NCBI GenBank assembly: GCA_021811225.1
Contig: JAJZPJ010000062.1
Location: 1 to 13,584, forward strand
Length of the DNA: 13,584 bases
Direction: 5' to 3'
Origin: Pseudomonadota bacterium
GTDB lineage: Bacteria; Pseudomonadota; Gammaproteobacteria; Burkholderiales; Rhodocyclaceae
Under the pieces are notes generated by a model. It was given only the letters and a program-made list of their open reading frames with translations. It made no database searches and was not told where the DNA came from. Of this stretch, positions 1 to 9,443 are shown piece by piece; position 1 is the first letter of the stretch; each line of letters opens with the position of its first letter. A program made the position numbers and the translations under genes.

Positions 1-2657
<2,657 letters not shown>

Positions 2658-2659
2658 CG

Positions 2660-2674
2660 CCGGGATTCTCCCGG
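2660..2674 (+). terminator. Possible weak terminator hairpin after acnA
   Basis: A perfect 6-bp stem CCGGGA (2660-2665) / TCCCGG (2669-2674) with a TTC loop begins two bases after the acnA stop codon. There is no long T-run behind it, only a TTT at 2688-2690, so as an intrinsic terminator it would be inefficient. It may instead protect the 3' end of the acnA message. Confidence 0.35.
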
Positions 2675-2758
2675 AATGCCGACGGAATTTCGCTCATCGA
2701 TCGCCCCGTTGCAGTAACATCCGATGTTTTGTCATCGACGGCTTTATCCACTTTTACC

Positions 2759-2763
2759 GGAGG
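2759..2763 (+). promoter_or_regulatory. Ribosome binding site fixing a GTG start for the aminotransferase
   Basis: GGAGG lies five bases before GTG 2769. The only longer alternative in this frame, ATG 2724, has no Shine-Dalgarno sequence and adds 15 residues (MFCHRRLYPLLPEANV and so on) that do not look like the family N-terminus. Confidence 0.75.
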
Positions 2764-2768
2764 CGAAT

Positions 2769-3896
2769 GTGCCCAGTCTGTTAGCCAAACCCGATCCCGA
2801 CGGGCTGCTCGAATATTCGGTGGTGTACACCGACCGCGCGATCAACCATATGTCGCAATTGTTCCAGGGGGTGATGAAGGATATTTCAGGCATCTTGAAG
2901 CGGGTCTACCACGCCAAGTCGGTCGCCGTGGTGCCCGGCAGCGGCACCTTCGGCATGGAGGCGGTGGCCCGGCAGTTCGCCACCGGCAAGAACTGCCTGG
3001 TGCTGAGAAACGGCTGGTTCAGTTATCGCTGGAGCCAGATTTTCGAGATGGGCGGGATTCCCGCCGAGACCACGGTATTGAAAGCCCGTCCGACCGCCGC
3101 CGGCCGCCAGGCGCCCTTCGCGCCGGCGCCGATCGAAGAGGTCGTCGCGACGATCAAGGCGAACAGGCCGGACCTGGTGTTCGCTCCCCACGTCGAGACC
3201 GCTTCGGGCATGATCCTGCCCGACGCCTACTTGCGCGCGGTGGCCGATGCCGTGCATGCGGTCGGCGGACTGTTCGTCCTGGATTGCATCGCCTCGGGCA
3301 CGATCTGGGTGGACATGGCGGCCAACGGCATCGACGTCCTGATCAGCGCGCCGCAGAAGGGTTGGAGCGGCTCGCCCTGTTGCGCCCTGGTGATGCTGGG
3401 TCCGCTGGCCCGTGAGCGGATCGAGGCCACGACCAGCACCAGCTTCGCCTGCGACTTGAAGAAATGGCTGCAGATCATGGAGGCTTACGAGCAGGGCGGA
3501 CACGCCTACCACGCGACGATGCCCACCGATGCGCTCACCGCGCTGCGCGACGTGATGAAGGAGACCGAAGCCTACGGTTTCGACAAGGTCCGCGCCGAGC
3601 AGCAGGAACTGGGCACCCGGGTGCGCGCGCTGCTGACCGCCAGGGGCTTCAGCAGCGTGGCGGCCGAGGCTTACCAGGCGCCCGGCGTGGTGGTCAGCTA
3701 CACCGACGACGAGGGCATCAGGACCGGCAAGAAGTTCCTGGAACTCGGCCTGCAGACCGCCGCCGGCGTGCCGCTGCAATGCGACGAGCCGGCGGACTTC
3801 AAGACCTTCCGCTTAGGTCTGTTCGGGCTGGACAAGCTGCACAACATCGAGCGCACCGTCGCCAGTCTGACGCAGGCGCTGGACAAGATCGGCTAG
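2769..3896 (+). CDS. Class V PLP-dependent aminotransferase (alanine-glyoxylate / serine-pyruvate type), substrate unknown
   Basis: A fold-type I PLP enzyme of the class V group that includes alanine-glyoxylate and serine-pyruvate aminotransferases; probably cytosolic and homodimeric. With the GTG start at 2769 it has 375 residues, the usual family size. Visible features are the glycine-rich cofactor-phosphate segment PGSGTFGMEAVARQF (about residues 57-71), the conserved Asp172 in VLDCIASG that should contact the PLP pyridine nitrogen, and Lys197 in SAPQKGWSGSP as the likely Schiff-base lysine. The Asp-to-Lys spacing of 25 matches the family. The N-terminus (DPDGLLEYSVVYTDRAINHMS) differs from the common LLxPGP opening of standard alanine-glyoxylate enzymes, so this is a distinct subgroup. 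It lies 111 bp after acnA and converges with phaZ. The amino donor and acceptor cannot be read from the sequence; alanine/glyoxylate, serine/pyruvate or another 2-oxoacid pair are all possible. Confidence 0.85.
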   Translation: MPSLLAKPDPDGLLEYSVVYTDRAINHMSQLFQGVMKDISGILKRVYHAKSVAVVPGSGTFGMEAVARQFATGKNCLVLRNGWFSYRWSQIFEMGGIPAETTVLKARPTAAGRQAPFAPAPIEEVVATIKANRPDLVFAPHVETASGMILPDAYLRAVADAVHAVGGLFVLDCIASGTIWVDMAANGIDVLISAPQKGWSGSPCCALVMLGPLARERIEATTSTSFACDLKKWLQIMEAYEQGGHAYHATMPTDALTALRDVMKETEAYGFDKVRAEQQELGTRVRALLTARGFSSVAAEAYQAPGVVVSYTDDEGIRTGKKFLELGLQTAAGVPLQCDEPADFKTFRLGLFGLDKLHNIERTVASLTQALDKIG

Positions 3897-3930
3897 GCGC
3901 GCGCACCGCCTCCCAGTGAGCCTCAAGATT

Positions 3931-4009
3931 GCTTCGCCTGCGGCTCGCAATAATGACGACCGAAGCAAGTCCCCGCAGGACGGTCTCTATCCATTATTGC
4001 GAGCGAAGC
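3931..4009. repeat. Long imperfect inverted repeat between convergent genes
   Basis: GCTCGCAATAATG (3943-3955) is perfectly repeated in inverted form as CATTATTGCGAGC (3992-4004). An outer 6-bp pair GCTTCG (3931-3936) / CGAAGC (4004-4009) continues the dyad if six bases (3937-3942) bulge out. An inner pair GACCG (3958-3962) / CGGTC (3981-3985) sits in the loop. The flank AAGATTGCTTCGC with GCTCGCAAT resembles the dispersed intergenic palindromes built on 'ATTGCGAGCGAAGC' seen in many proteobacterial genomes. Placed between the ends of the aminotransferase and phaZ genes, it could act as a bidirectional terminator or be a small non-autonomous repeat. The copy number cannot be judged from one window. 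Confidence 0.7.
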
Positions 4010-4011
4010 GT

Positions 4012-4033
4012 GGCCGGCCTACCAGTACCGGCC
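4012..4033 (-). terminator. GC hairpin directly after the phaZ stop codon
   Basis: GGCCGG (4012-4017) and CCGGCC (4028-4033) form a 6-bp GC stem with a 10-base loop, beginning one base past the phaZ stop on the minus strand. No U-tract follows, so it is at best part of a composite termination or mRNA-protecting structure together with the adjacent inverted repeat. Confidence 0.35.
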
Positions 4034-4034
4034 T

Positions 4035-5264
4035 TCAGCTCGATTGGCGGATGAAGGCCGCGACCTTCGGGCAGATCGTCTCGCGCCAGCGGCGGCCGCT
4101 GAAGATGCCGTAGTGGCCGACGCCGGGGACGACATAGTGCTCGCGCCGGTCCGCGGGAATGGCGGTGCACAGATCGTGCGCGGCCTCGGTCTGGCCGATG
4201 CCGGAGATGTCGTCCAGCTCGCCCTCGATGGTGAATAGCGCGGTCTTGCGGATCGCCTCGGGCGTCACGCGTTCGCCGCGCAGCACCATCTCGCCCCTGG
4301 GCAGCAGATGCTTCTGGAACACCATCTCGATGGTCTCCAGGTAGTACTCCGCCGGCATGTCCATCACCGCGTTGTATTCGTCGTAGAACTTGCGGTGCGC
4401 GTCGGCGGAGTCGCCGTCGCCCTCGATCAGGTGCTGGTAGAAGTCGGCGTGCGCCTTGAGATGGCGGTCCTGGTTCATCGCCACGAAACCGGCGTGCTGC
4501 AGGAAGCCCGGATAGACGCGCCGCATGTAGCCGGGATAGCGCAGCGGCACGCGGTCGATCACCTGGGTCTCGAACCAGCGCAGCGAGCGCTCCTTGGCGT
4601 AGCGGTTGACCTCGGTCTGCGCCCGGCGGGTGTCGATCGGGCCGCCCATCAGGGTCATGCTGGCGGGCTGGGCCGGGTCGTCGTGCGCCGCCATCAGCGA
4701 CACCGCGGCCAGGAGCGGCACCGTCGGCTGGCATACCGCCACGACGTGGAGCTTCGGCCCCAGCTGGCGCATGAAGCCCTGCAGGTAATCGACGTAGTCG
4801 GCGAAGTGGAAGCCGCCCTCGGACAGCGGCACCAGGCGCGCGTCGGTCCAGTCGGTGATATAGACGTCGTGTTCGGGGAGCAGCGCGCGCACCGTGTCGC
4901 GCAGCAGTGTCGCGTGATGGCCGGAGAGCGGCGCGATCAAGAGCAGCTTCGGGTCGCGGCGGACGGGCCGCTTGGGCAGGTCGCGCTCGAAGTGGAGCAG
5001 CCGGCAGAACGGATGGTCGGCGGCGACGCGCTCGGTCACGGTCACCTCGCAGCCGTCGACGACGGTGCGCTCAAGGCCGAAGGCCGGCTTGTCGTAATGC
5101 CGGACCAGGCGCGCCAGGAACTCGGAGCCGGCGGCGATTCTTTCGCTGGCGGGAGTGTAGGAGAACAGGCTGAAGGGATCGGAGAACCACTGCCGGTTGG
5201 CATCCGCCCACAGGTGGAGCGGGCCGGCGAACGACTGCTGCATTTCGTGCAAGGTGTAAATCAT
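4035..5264 (-). CDS. phaZ: Intracellular polyhydroxybutyrate depolymerase
   Basis: Breaks down stored PHB on the granule surface and releases 3-hydroxybutyrate units for reuse. It has 409 residues, close to Ralstonia eutropha PhaZ1, and no signal peptide, fitting an intracellular enzyme. The alpha/beta-hydrolase core starts near KLLLIAPLSGHHATLLRDTV (residues 106-125). The nucleophile is a cysteine, Cys178 in VVAVCQPTVP, in place of the serine of extracellular depolymerases. Asp351 (or Asp352) in EGELDDISG and His384 in GVGHYGIFSG complete the expected triad, with spacing matching Cys183/Asp355/His388 of the R. eutropha enzyme as I remember it. The C-terminal half is the PHB_depo_C region typical of this family. 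The ATG at 5262-5264 is preceded by a modest AGGGA. The gene lies 90 bp behind the acyl-CoA dehydrogenase on the same strand and is probably co-transcribed from bamD. It sits back to back with the phaC operon's flank, so synthesis and breakdown are physically linked. Confidence 0.93.
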   Translation of the reverse strand: MIYTLHEMQQSFAGPLHLWADANRQWFSDPFSLFSYTPASERIAAGSEFLARLVRHYDKPAFGLERTVVDGCEVTVTERVAADHPFCRLLHFERDLPKRPVRRDPKLLLIAPLSGHHATLLRDTVRALLPEHDVYITDWTDARLVPLSEGGFHFADYVDYLQGFMRQLGPKLHVVAVCQPTVPLLAAVSLMAAHDDPAQPASMTLMGGPIDTRRAQTEVNRYAKERSLRWFETQVIDRVPLRYPGYMRRVYPGFLQHAGFVAMNQDRHLKAHADFYQHLIEGDGDSADAHRKFYDEYNAVMDMPAEYYLETIEMVFQKHLLPRGEMVLRGERVTPEAIRKTALFTIEGELDDISGIGQTEAAHDLCTAIPADRREHYVVPGVGHYGIFSGRRWRETICPKVAAFIRQSS

Positions 5265-5280
5265 CGGTGAGCTTTCCCTA

Positions 5281-5328
5281 GCGGCGAAAGATTCCGCCTA
5301 TAACGAAAAGCTTACAGCAATTCGCCGC
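5281..5328 (-). promoter_or_regulatory. 8-bp inverted repeat in the phaZ leader
   Basis: GCGGCGAA (5281-5288) and TTCGCCGC (5321-5328) are perfect inverted copies separated by 32 bases. On the phaZ message the downstream arm ends just before the AGGGA ribosome-binding region, so the structure could be an RNA hairpin controlling phaZ translation, an intercistronic stability element, or a DNA operator. I found no convincing sigma70 promoter in the same gap: a TTATAGG is present but lacks a properly spaced -35. Confidence 0.4.
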
Positions 5329-5354
5329 CCTGCGCCTGCCGGCTGTCGCACCCT

Positions 5355-6884
5355 TCAGTCGGCAGCTCCGGTCAAGAGCGACACGCCGAGCCGGGCGCGG
5401 CGTTTCAGCCAGGGGCTGGGACGGTAGCGCGGATCGCCGTAGAAGTCCTGCATCGCTTCGAGGATGGCGAGGATGTTGCGCCCGCCCAGCGCGTCGCCGA
5501 AGGACAGCGGTCCCTTGGGGTAACCCAGGCCCAGCGCCACCGCGCGATCGATGTCGGCAGGCGCGGCGATGCCCTGCTGGGCGATGTCGCAGGCGATATT
5601 GACGATGCAGGCGATGATGCGCTGGGCGACGAAGCCGGCGCTGTCTGCGATCACCGAGACGGCGACGCCGTCGGAGGCGAGCAGGCCGTGGGCGGCGTCC
5701 GTCATCGCCGCCGTGGTCAGCGGCGTGCTCATCAAGGTGCGGCGCTTGGCCAGGCCGAACAGGCAATCGACGGCGACCGTGCGCGTGGCATCGAGATCCT
5801 GCGCCAGGCAGGTGGTGGTGGCGTCCGCACCGAGCGGCGTGACGATGCACAGCGAGTCGGCCGCGGGGCGCGAACCGGCGTCGATGACGCCTCCTAGCGC
5901 GACGACCAGCTCATGCACCGCCTTGCCCCATTCGGGCACCGCCGCGCTCACCCAGACCCGGGCCGGCCTGGCTTGCGGTACCGCCGGTTCGGCGATCGGC
6001 TGCGCCTGGTTGTCTGCGTAGGTGTAGAAACCGCGGCCGGTCTTGCGTCCGAGCAGGCCGCCTGCGACGCGTTGCGTCGCCAGCGGCGAAGGGCGATAGC
6101 GCGGCTCCTGATAATACTGGTGATAGATCGACTCCATCACCGGCTGCGAGACGTCCATGCCGGTCAGATCCATCAGCTCGAACGGTCCCATGCGAAAGCC
6201 CGCCGCCTCGCGCATGATCCGGTCGATGTCGTGGAACGGGGCGACGTTTTCGCCCAGGACGCGCAGCGCCTCGGTGACGAAACCGCGGCCGCCGTGGTTC
6301 ACGATGAAGCCCGGGGTGTCCTGGGTGCGCACCGCGGTGTGGCCCATGCGCCGTCCCAGCGCCAGCAGCGCCTCGCCGACCCAGGGCGCGGTTCTCAAGC
6401 CCTCGATCACCTCGACGATCTTCATCAAGGGCACCGGGTTGAAGAAGTGGAAGCCGCCGACCCGCTCGGGCCGCTGGCAGGCGGCGGCGATGGACGTGAC
6501 CGAGAGCGAGGAGGTGTTGGTGGCGAGCACGCAGTCGGGGCCGACGATTTCCTCCAGTTGCTTGAACAGCGCGCGCTTGACTTCGAGGTTCTCGACGATG
6601 GCTTCGATCGCGACCTGGGCCGTCGCCAATTCTTCGAGCCGGGCGACGACCTTCAAGCGCTGGGCGGCGGCAGTGACCGCATCCGCCGGGATCTTGCCCT
6701 TTTCGGCGAGCTTGGCCAGCGTGGCGATCACCGCCTCGCGGGCCTTCTCCGCGGCGCCAGCCTGGGCGTCGTGGAGCAGCACGGTGATGCCGGCTTGGGC
6801 GGCGATCTGCGCGATGCCGCGGCCCATGGCGCCGGTGCCGATGAGGGCGAGGGTGAGGGATGGGCTTTGAATGTCCAGCGTCAT
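5355..6884 (-). CDS. 3-hydroxyacyl-CoA dehydrogenase, PaaH-like two-domain type
   Basis: Oxidises (S)-3-hydroxyacyl-CoA to 3-ketoacyl-CoA with NAD+; cytosolic. It has 509 residues. Residues 10-190 form the Rossmann NAD-binding domain with GTGAMGRG (16-23), the conserved TNTSSLSVTSIA, and the His/Glu pair His146 in GFHFFNP and Glu158 in KIVEVI. Residues 190-290 are the first 3HCDH C-terminal domain (DTPGFIVN, then GRKTGRGFYTY). A linker of about 110 residues leads to a second C-terminal domain (410-500; SAGFVAQRII, GLGYPKGPLSFGDALGG, YGDPRYRPSPWL). The motif PRYRPSP occurs in both C-terminal halves. This architecture matches PaaH (3-hydroxyadipyl-CoA dehydrogenase) and some 3-hydroxybutyryl-CoA dehydrogenases. 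No phenylacetate genes are adjacent, so the true substrate is open. The enzyme family acts on the (S) isomer whereas PHB metabolism uses (R), so a direct role in PHB turnover is not implied. The start is 16 bp after the bamD stop with GAGAGA as a plausible ribosome-binding site. Confidence 0.9.
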   Translation of the reverse strand: MTLDIQSPSLTLALIGTGAMGRGIAQIAAQAGITVLLHDAQAGAAEKAREAVIATLAKLAEKGKIPADAVTAAAQRLKVVARLEELATAQVAIEAIVENLEVKRALFKQLEEIVGPDCVLATNTSSLSVTSIAAACQRPERVGGFHFFNPVPLMKIVEVIEGLRTAPWVGEALLALGRRMGHTAVRTQDTPGFIVNHGGRGFVTEALRVLGENVAPFHDIDRIMREAAGFRMGPFELMDLTGMDVSQPVMESIYHQYYQEPRYRPSPLATQRVAGGLLGRKTGRGFYTYADNQAQPIAEPAVPQARPARVWVSAAVPEWGKAVHELVVALGGVIDAGSRPAADSLCIVTPLGADATTTCLAQDLDATRTVAVDCLFGLAKRRTLMSTPLTTAAMTDAAHGLLASDGVAVSVIADSAGFVAQRIIACIVNIACDIAQQGIAAPADIDRAVALGLGYPKGPLSFGDALGGRNILAILEAMQDFYGDPRYRPSPWLKRRARLGVSLLTGAAD

Positions 6885-6900
6885 GAGTGTCTCTCTAGGG

Positions 6901-7698
6901 CTACCAGAACTTCCACCAGGGGCCCTTGCGTCCCAGGCCGCGGGTCAAGAGCTGGCTGTGGGGGAAGTTCTTTTTCAGCACGCGTTCGGCGTCGTCGCGC
7001 AGCGTCGTGAGGCCCAGCGCGTCGTAGGCCTTGACCATCACGTACAGCGCCTCCTCGTTGGCCGGGGCGTTGGGGTAGGTCTTGATCGATTCCTGGGCGC
7101 GATCGGCGGCGGCGACGTAGGCGCCGCGCTTCAGGTAATAGGCCGCGACATGGACATCGTAGGAGGCCATGGAATTGACCAGATACTTCATCCGCAAGAT
7201 GGCGTCGGGCGCATATTTGCTCTTGGGAAATTTGGTGACCAGTTCCTTGAAGGTGTCGAAGGCTTCCCTGGCCGCCTTGGGGTCGCGCTCCGACAGGTCC
7301 TGGTCGCTGACGTAGCCCATCAGCCCGAGATCGCCGTTGAAGTTGGCCAGACCCTTCAGGTAATAGGCGTAATCGACGTTCGGATGCTTGGGATGCAGGC
7401 GGATGAAGCGGTCGCAGGCGTCGATCGCCGAGGCCGGTTCCGACTCCTTGTAGTAGGCATAGGCGACCTCGAGCTGGGCCTGCTCCGCGTAGTTGCCGTA
7501 GGGATAGCGCGACTCCAGCTTCTCGTAATACTTGATGGCCTTGTCGTAGGCGCCGTCGTCCATCGCGCTCTTGGCTTCGCCGTAGAGCTTCTGCGCCGTC
7601 CAGCTGGCGGTCTCGTCGCCCTTGTTGGCGGGCAGCAGGCCGCAGCCGGCGAGCAGGGTGGACAGAAGAAGCGCGACGATTACCGCTACACTACGCAT
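6901..7698 (-). CDS. bamD: Outer membrane assembly lipoprotein BamD (ComL family)
   Basis: Essential lipoprotein of the BAM complex, which folds and inserts beta-barrel proteins into the outer membrane; anchored at the periplasmic face. It has 265 residues, the usual size. A lipoprotein signal peptide (MRSVAVIVALLLSTL) ends in lipobox LLAGC with lipidated Cys19. The mature part is built of TPR-like helical repeats: AKSAMDDGAYDKAIKYYEKLESRYP is followed by the conserved YPYGNYAEQAQLEVAYAYYK region, RFIRLHPKHPNVDYAYYLKG and ELVTKFPKSKYAPDAI. The C-terminus GPWWKFW is typical of betaproteobacterial BamD. It leads the minus-strand unit bamD - acyl-CoA dehydrogenase - phaZ. Its ATG (7698-7696) overlaps the most upstream rluD ATG on the other strand. 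A consensus -10 hexamer lies 29 bp upstream. Confidence 0.96.
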   Translation of the reverse strand: MRSVAVIVALLLSTLLAGCGLLPANKGDETASWTAQKLYGEAKSAMDDGAYDKAIKYYEKLESRYPYGNYAEQAQLEVAYAYYKESEPASAIDACDRFIRLHPKHPNVDYAYYLKGLANFNGDLGLMGYVSDQDLSERDPKAAREAFDTFKELVTKFPKSKYAPDAILRMKYLVNSMASYDVHVAAYYLKRGAYVAAADRAQESIKTYPNAPANEEALYVMVKAYDALGLTTLRDDAERVLKKNFPHSQLLTRGLGRKGPWWKFW

Positions 7699-8668
7699 GA
7701 TGAATGCCCGACGATCGAATCCGCAAGATTATAGCGCAAGCGCCCCGGTGCGCTTCGTGGCGTCGGCCGACCACGCCGGCCTGCGCCTCGATCAGACGCT
7801 GGCGCGGCTGCTCCCCGAGCATTCGCGCAGCCGCCTGCAGGGCTGGCTGCGCGCCGGACGCATCCGCGTCGAAGGCGTGGCCGTGATCGACGCCAAGCGC
7901 AAGATCTGGGGCGGCGAGCAGATCGAGGTCGAGGCCGCGCCCGATGCCGACGCGCTCGAAGACGTCGCCGAGGACATCGCGCTCGCCGTCGTCCATGAAG
8001 ACGAGGCCATCCTGGTGATCGACAAGCCGGCCGGCCTCGTGGTCCATCCGGGCAGCGGCAACCGCGCCGGCACGCTGTTGAACGCCCTGCTGCATCACGC
8101 GCCGGCACTGGCGGCGATCCCCCGCGCCGGCATCGTCCATCGCCTCGACAAGGACACCAGCGGCCTGCTGGTGGTGGCCAAGACGCTCGCAGCGCAGACC
8201 GATCTGGTGCGTCAGTTGCAGGCGCGCACCGTGCGTCGCCATTACCTGGCGCTGGTCCATGGGCGGGTGCCCCAAGGCGGCACGGTCGATGCGCCGATCG
8301 GCCGCCATCCGACCCAGCGCGTCAAGATGGCGGTGGTGGCCGGCGGCCGGGAAGCCCGCACCCACTACGAGGTGCGCGAGCGCTTCGACCAGGCCACCCT
8401 GCTCGAATGCCGGCTGGAGACCGGGCGCACCCATCAGATCCGCGTGCATATGGCCTCGCTCGGCCATCCGCTGGTCGGCGATCCGACCTACGGCCGCCGC
8501 GGCGTCGTTCGCGGCGCGGGCATCTCGCCGCTTTCCGCCTTCCCGCGCCAGGCATTGCACGCCGCCCGTCTGGCGCTGGTGCATCCGGGCAGCGGCATCG
8601 AGCTCGCCTGGGCCTCGCCGCTGCCCGGCGATTTTGCCGAGCTGCTGGCGCAACTGCGTCGCGCATGA
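7697..8668 (+). CDS. rluD: 23S rRNA pseudouridine synthase, RluD type
   Basis: Isomerises uridines of 23S rRNA helix 69 (positions 1911/1915/1917 in E. coli) to pseudouridine during large-subunit assembly. An S4 RNA-binding domain lies at about residues 27-85 (GLRLDQTLARLLPEHSRSR, then GGEQIEVEA). The RluA-family catalytic domain follows with VIDKPAGLVVHPGSGN and the signature HRLDKDTSGLLVVAK, where Asp151 is the catalytic aspartate. HPLVGDPTYGRR and FPRQALHAARL are further family motifs. With ATG 7697 it has 323 residues, near the E. coli length. The start is uncertain: neither ATG 7697 nor ATG 7700 has a visible ribosome-binding site. In-frame GTG 7748 would give an N-terminus closer in length to E. 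coli RluD and clear the bamD promoter. The stop overlaps the pgeF start as ATGA (8665-8668), indicating translational coupling. Confidence 0.92.
   Translation: MMNARRSNPQDYSASAPVRFVASADHAGLRLDQTLARLLPEHSRSRLQGWLRAGRIRVEGVAVIDAKRKIWGGEQIEVEAAPDADALEDVAEDIALAVVHEDEAILVIDKPAGLVVHPGSGNRAGTLLNALLHHAPALAAIPRAGIVHRLDKDTSGLLVVAKTLAAQTDLVRQLQARTVRRHYLALVHGRVPQGGTVDAPIGRHPTQRVKMAVVAGGREARTHYEVRERFDQATLLECRLETGRTHQIRVHMASLGHPLVGDPTYGRRGVVRGAGISPLSAFPRQALHAARLALVHPGSGIELAWASPLPGDFAELLAQLRRA
7728..7733 (-). promoter_or_regulatory. Candidate bamD promoter -10 element
   Basis: On the minus strand this reads TATAAT, a perfect sigma70 -10 hexamer, 29 bases before the bamD ATG. It is conspicuous in very GC-rich sequence. 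No good -35 is found at 16-18 bp spacing (GAAGCG or similar), so activator help or weak constitutive expression is possible. If rluD starts at 7697 this element lies inside rluD; if rluD starts at GTG 7748 it lies in a short divergent intergenic gap. Confidence 0.5.
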
Positions 8669-9393
8669 GCCCCGACTGGATCGTTCCCGACTGGCCGGCG
8701 CCCGCTCGCGTGCGCGCCCTGGCGACGACCCGCGCGGGCGGCGTCAGCGCTCCGCCCTACGACGGTTTCAATCTCGCGACCCACGTCGGCGACGAACCGG
8801 CTGCGGTGATCGAAAACCGCAGGCGATTGCGCTCGGCGCTGCCGGCCGAACCGCTGTGGCTAACCCAGGTCCATGGCACGCGGGTGGTGAGCGCCGAAGC
8901 GTCGGGATCGGGCAGCGAAGCCGATGCCTGCGTCGCCCGCAGTCCCGGACGGGTCTGCGCCGTGCAGAGCGCCGATTGTCTGCCGGTGCTGTTCGCCGAC
9001 CTTGCGGGCACGGCGGTGGCCGCTGCCCACGCCGGCTGGCGCGGCCTGGCCGCCGGCGTGCTGGAGCGGACGGCGGCGGCGATGGCGGTGGCGCCGAAAG
9101 AGTTGATCGCCTGGCTCGGACCGGCGATCGGGCCGGCGGCCTTCGAGGTCGGCGCCGAGGTGCGCGAGATTTTCTGCGCCGCCGATCCGGCGGCGGCGGG
9201 GGCCTTCGCGGCCAACGAGCGCGGCAGATGGCAGTGCGATCTCGCCGCACTCGCCAGGCTGCGCCTGGCGCGTGCCGGCGTCACCCGCGTCTTCGGCGGC
9301 GGCTGGTGCACCTACAGCGATCCTTTACGCTTCTATTCCTATCGCCGCGACGGCGTCACCGGGCGCATGGCCTCCCTGATCTGGCTGGTCTGA
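8665..9393 (+). CDS. pgeF: Peptidoglycan editing factor PgeF (YfiH / laccase-domain protein)
   Basis: Cytosolic metal-dependent enzyme of the DUF152/YfiH family. Members have been assigned polyphenol oxidase, purine nucleoside phosphorylase/deaminase and, in E. coli, peptidoglycan-precursor editing roles; the last removes UDP-MurNAc wrongly loaded with L-Ser in place of L-Ala. It has 242 residues, the usual size. The metal ligands are visible: His70 in LTQVHGTRV, Cys105 in QSADCLPVLF and His122 in AAHAGWRGL, with spacing equal to His71/Cys107/His124 of YfiH. The N-terminal TTRAGGVSAPPYDGFNLATHVGD and C-terminal GGWCTYSDPLRFYSYRRDG are also family-typical. The ATG overlaps the rluD stop by four bases, an arrangement common in proteobacteria. 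The longer open frame upstream (from 8407) is inside rluD and is rejected. Confidence 0.94.
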   Translation: MSPDWIVPDWPAPARVRALATTRAGGVSAPPYDGFNLATHVGDEPAAVIENRRRLRSALPAEPLWLTQVHGTRVVSAEASGSGSEADACVARSPGRVCAVQSADCLPVLFADLAGTAVAAAHAGWRGLAAGVLERTAAAMAVAPKELIAWLGPAIGPAAFEVGAEVREIFCAADPAAAGAFAANERGRWQCDLAALARLRLARAGVTRVFGGGWCTYSDPLRFYSYRRDGVTGRMASLIWLV

Positions 9394-9402
9394 AGGTCGG
9401 GC

Positions 9403-9410
9403 TTGCACTG
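9403..9410 (+). promoter_or_regulatory. Upstream TTGCACTG site, candidate PhaR operator half
   Basis: TTGCACTG sits ten bases after the pgeF stop. Its exact inverted copy CAGTGCAA lies at 9462-9469 over the phaC promoter. An exact inverted pair of an 8-mer within 70 bp of one intergenic region is unlikely by chance, and the position suits a repressor. The assignment to PhaR is inferred from gene context only. Confidence 0.4.
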
Positions 9411-9443
9411 GCGACACCCGAATGTCCGAATGCCCCTGCTAGC

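Noticed and set aside
2709..2757. Sigma70 promoter before the aminotransferase (TTGCAG or TTGTCA as -35)
   Set aside because: No acceptable -10 lies at 16-18 bp; the only T-rich candidate abuts the ribosome-binding site.
5236..5252. TGCTGCA...GTGCAA, similar to the phaC operator candidate, just inside phaZ
   Set aside because: It encodes phaZ residues, the two halves are four bases further apart than in the phaC site, and it is not an exact match; probably chance.
4308..5270. 320-residue open frame antisense to phaZ, and similar long frames opposite the acyl-CoA dehydrogenase, rluD and the phaB genes
   Set aside because: Low-complexity shadow translations over well-supported genes; no ribosome-binding sites or domains seen.
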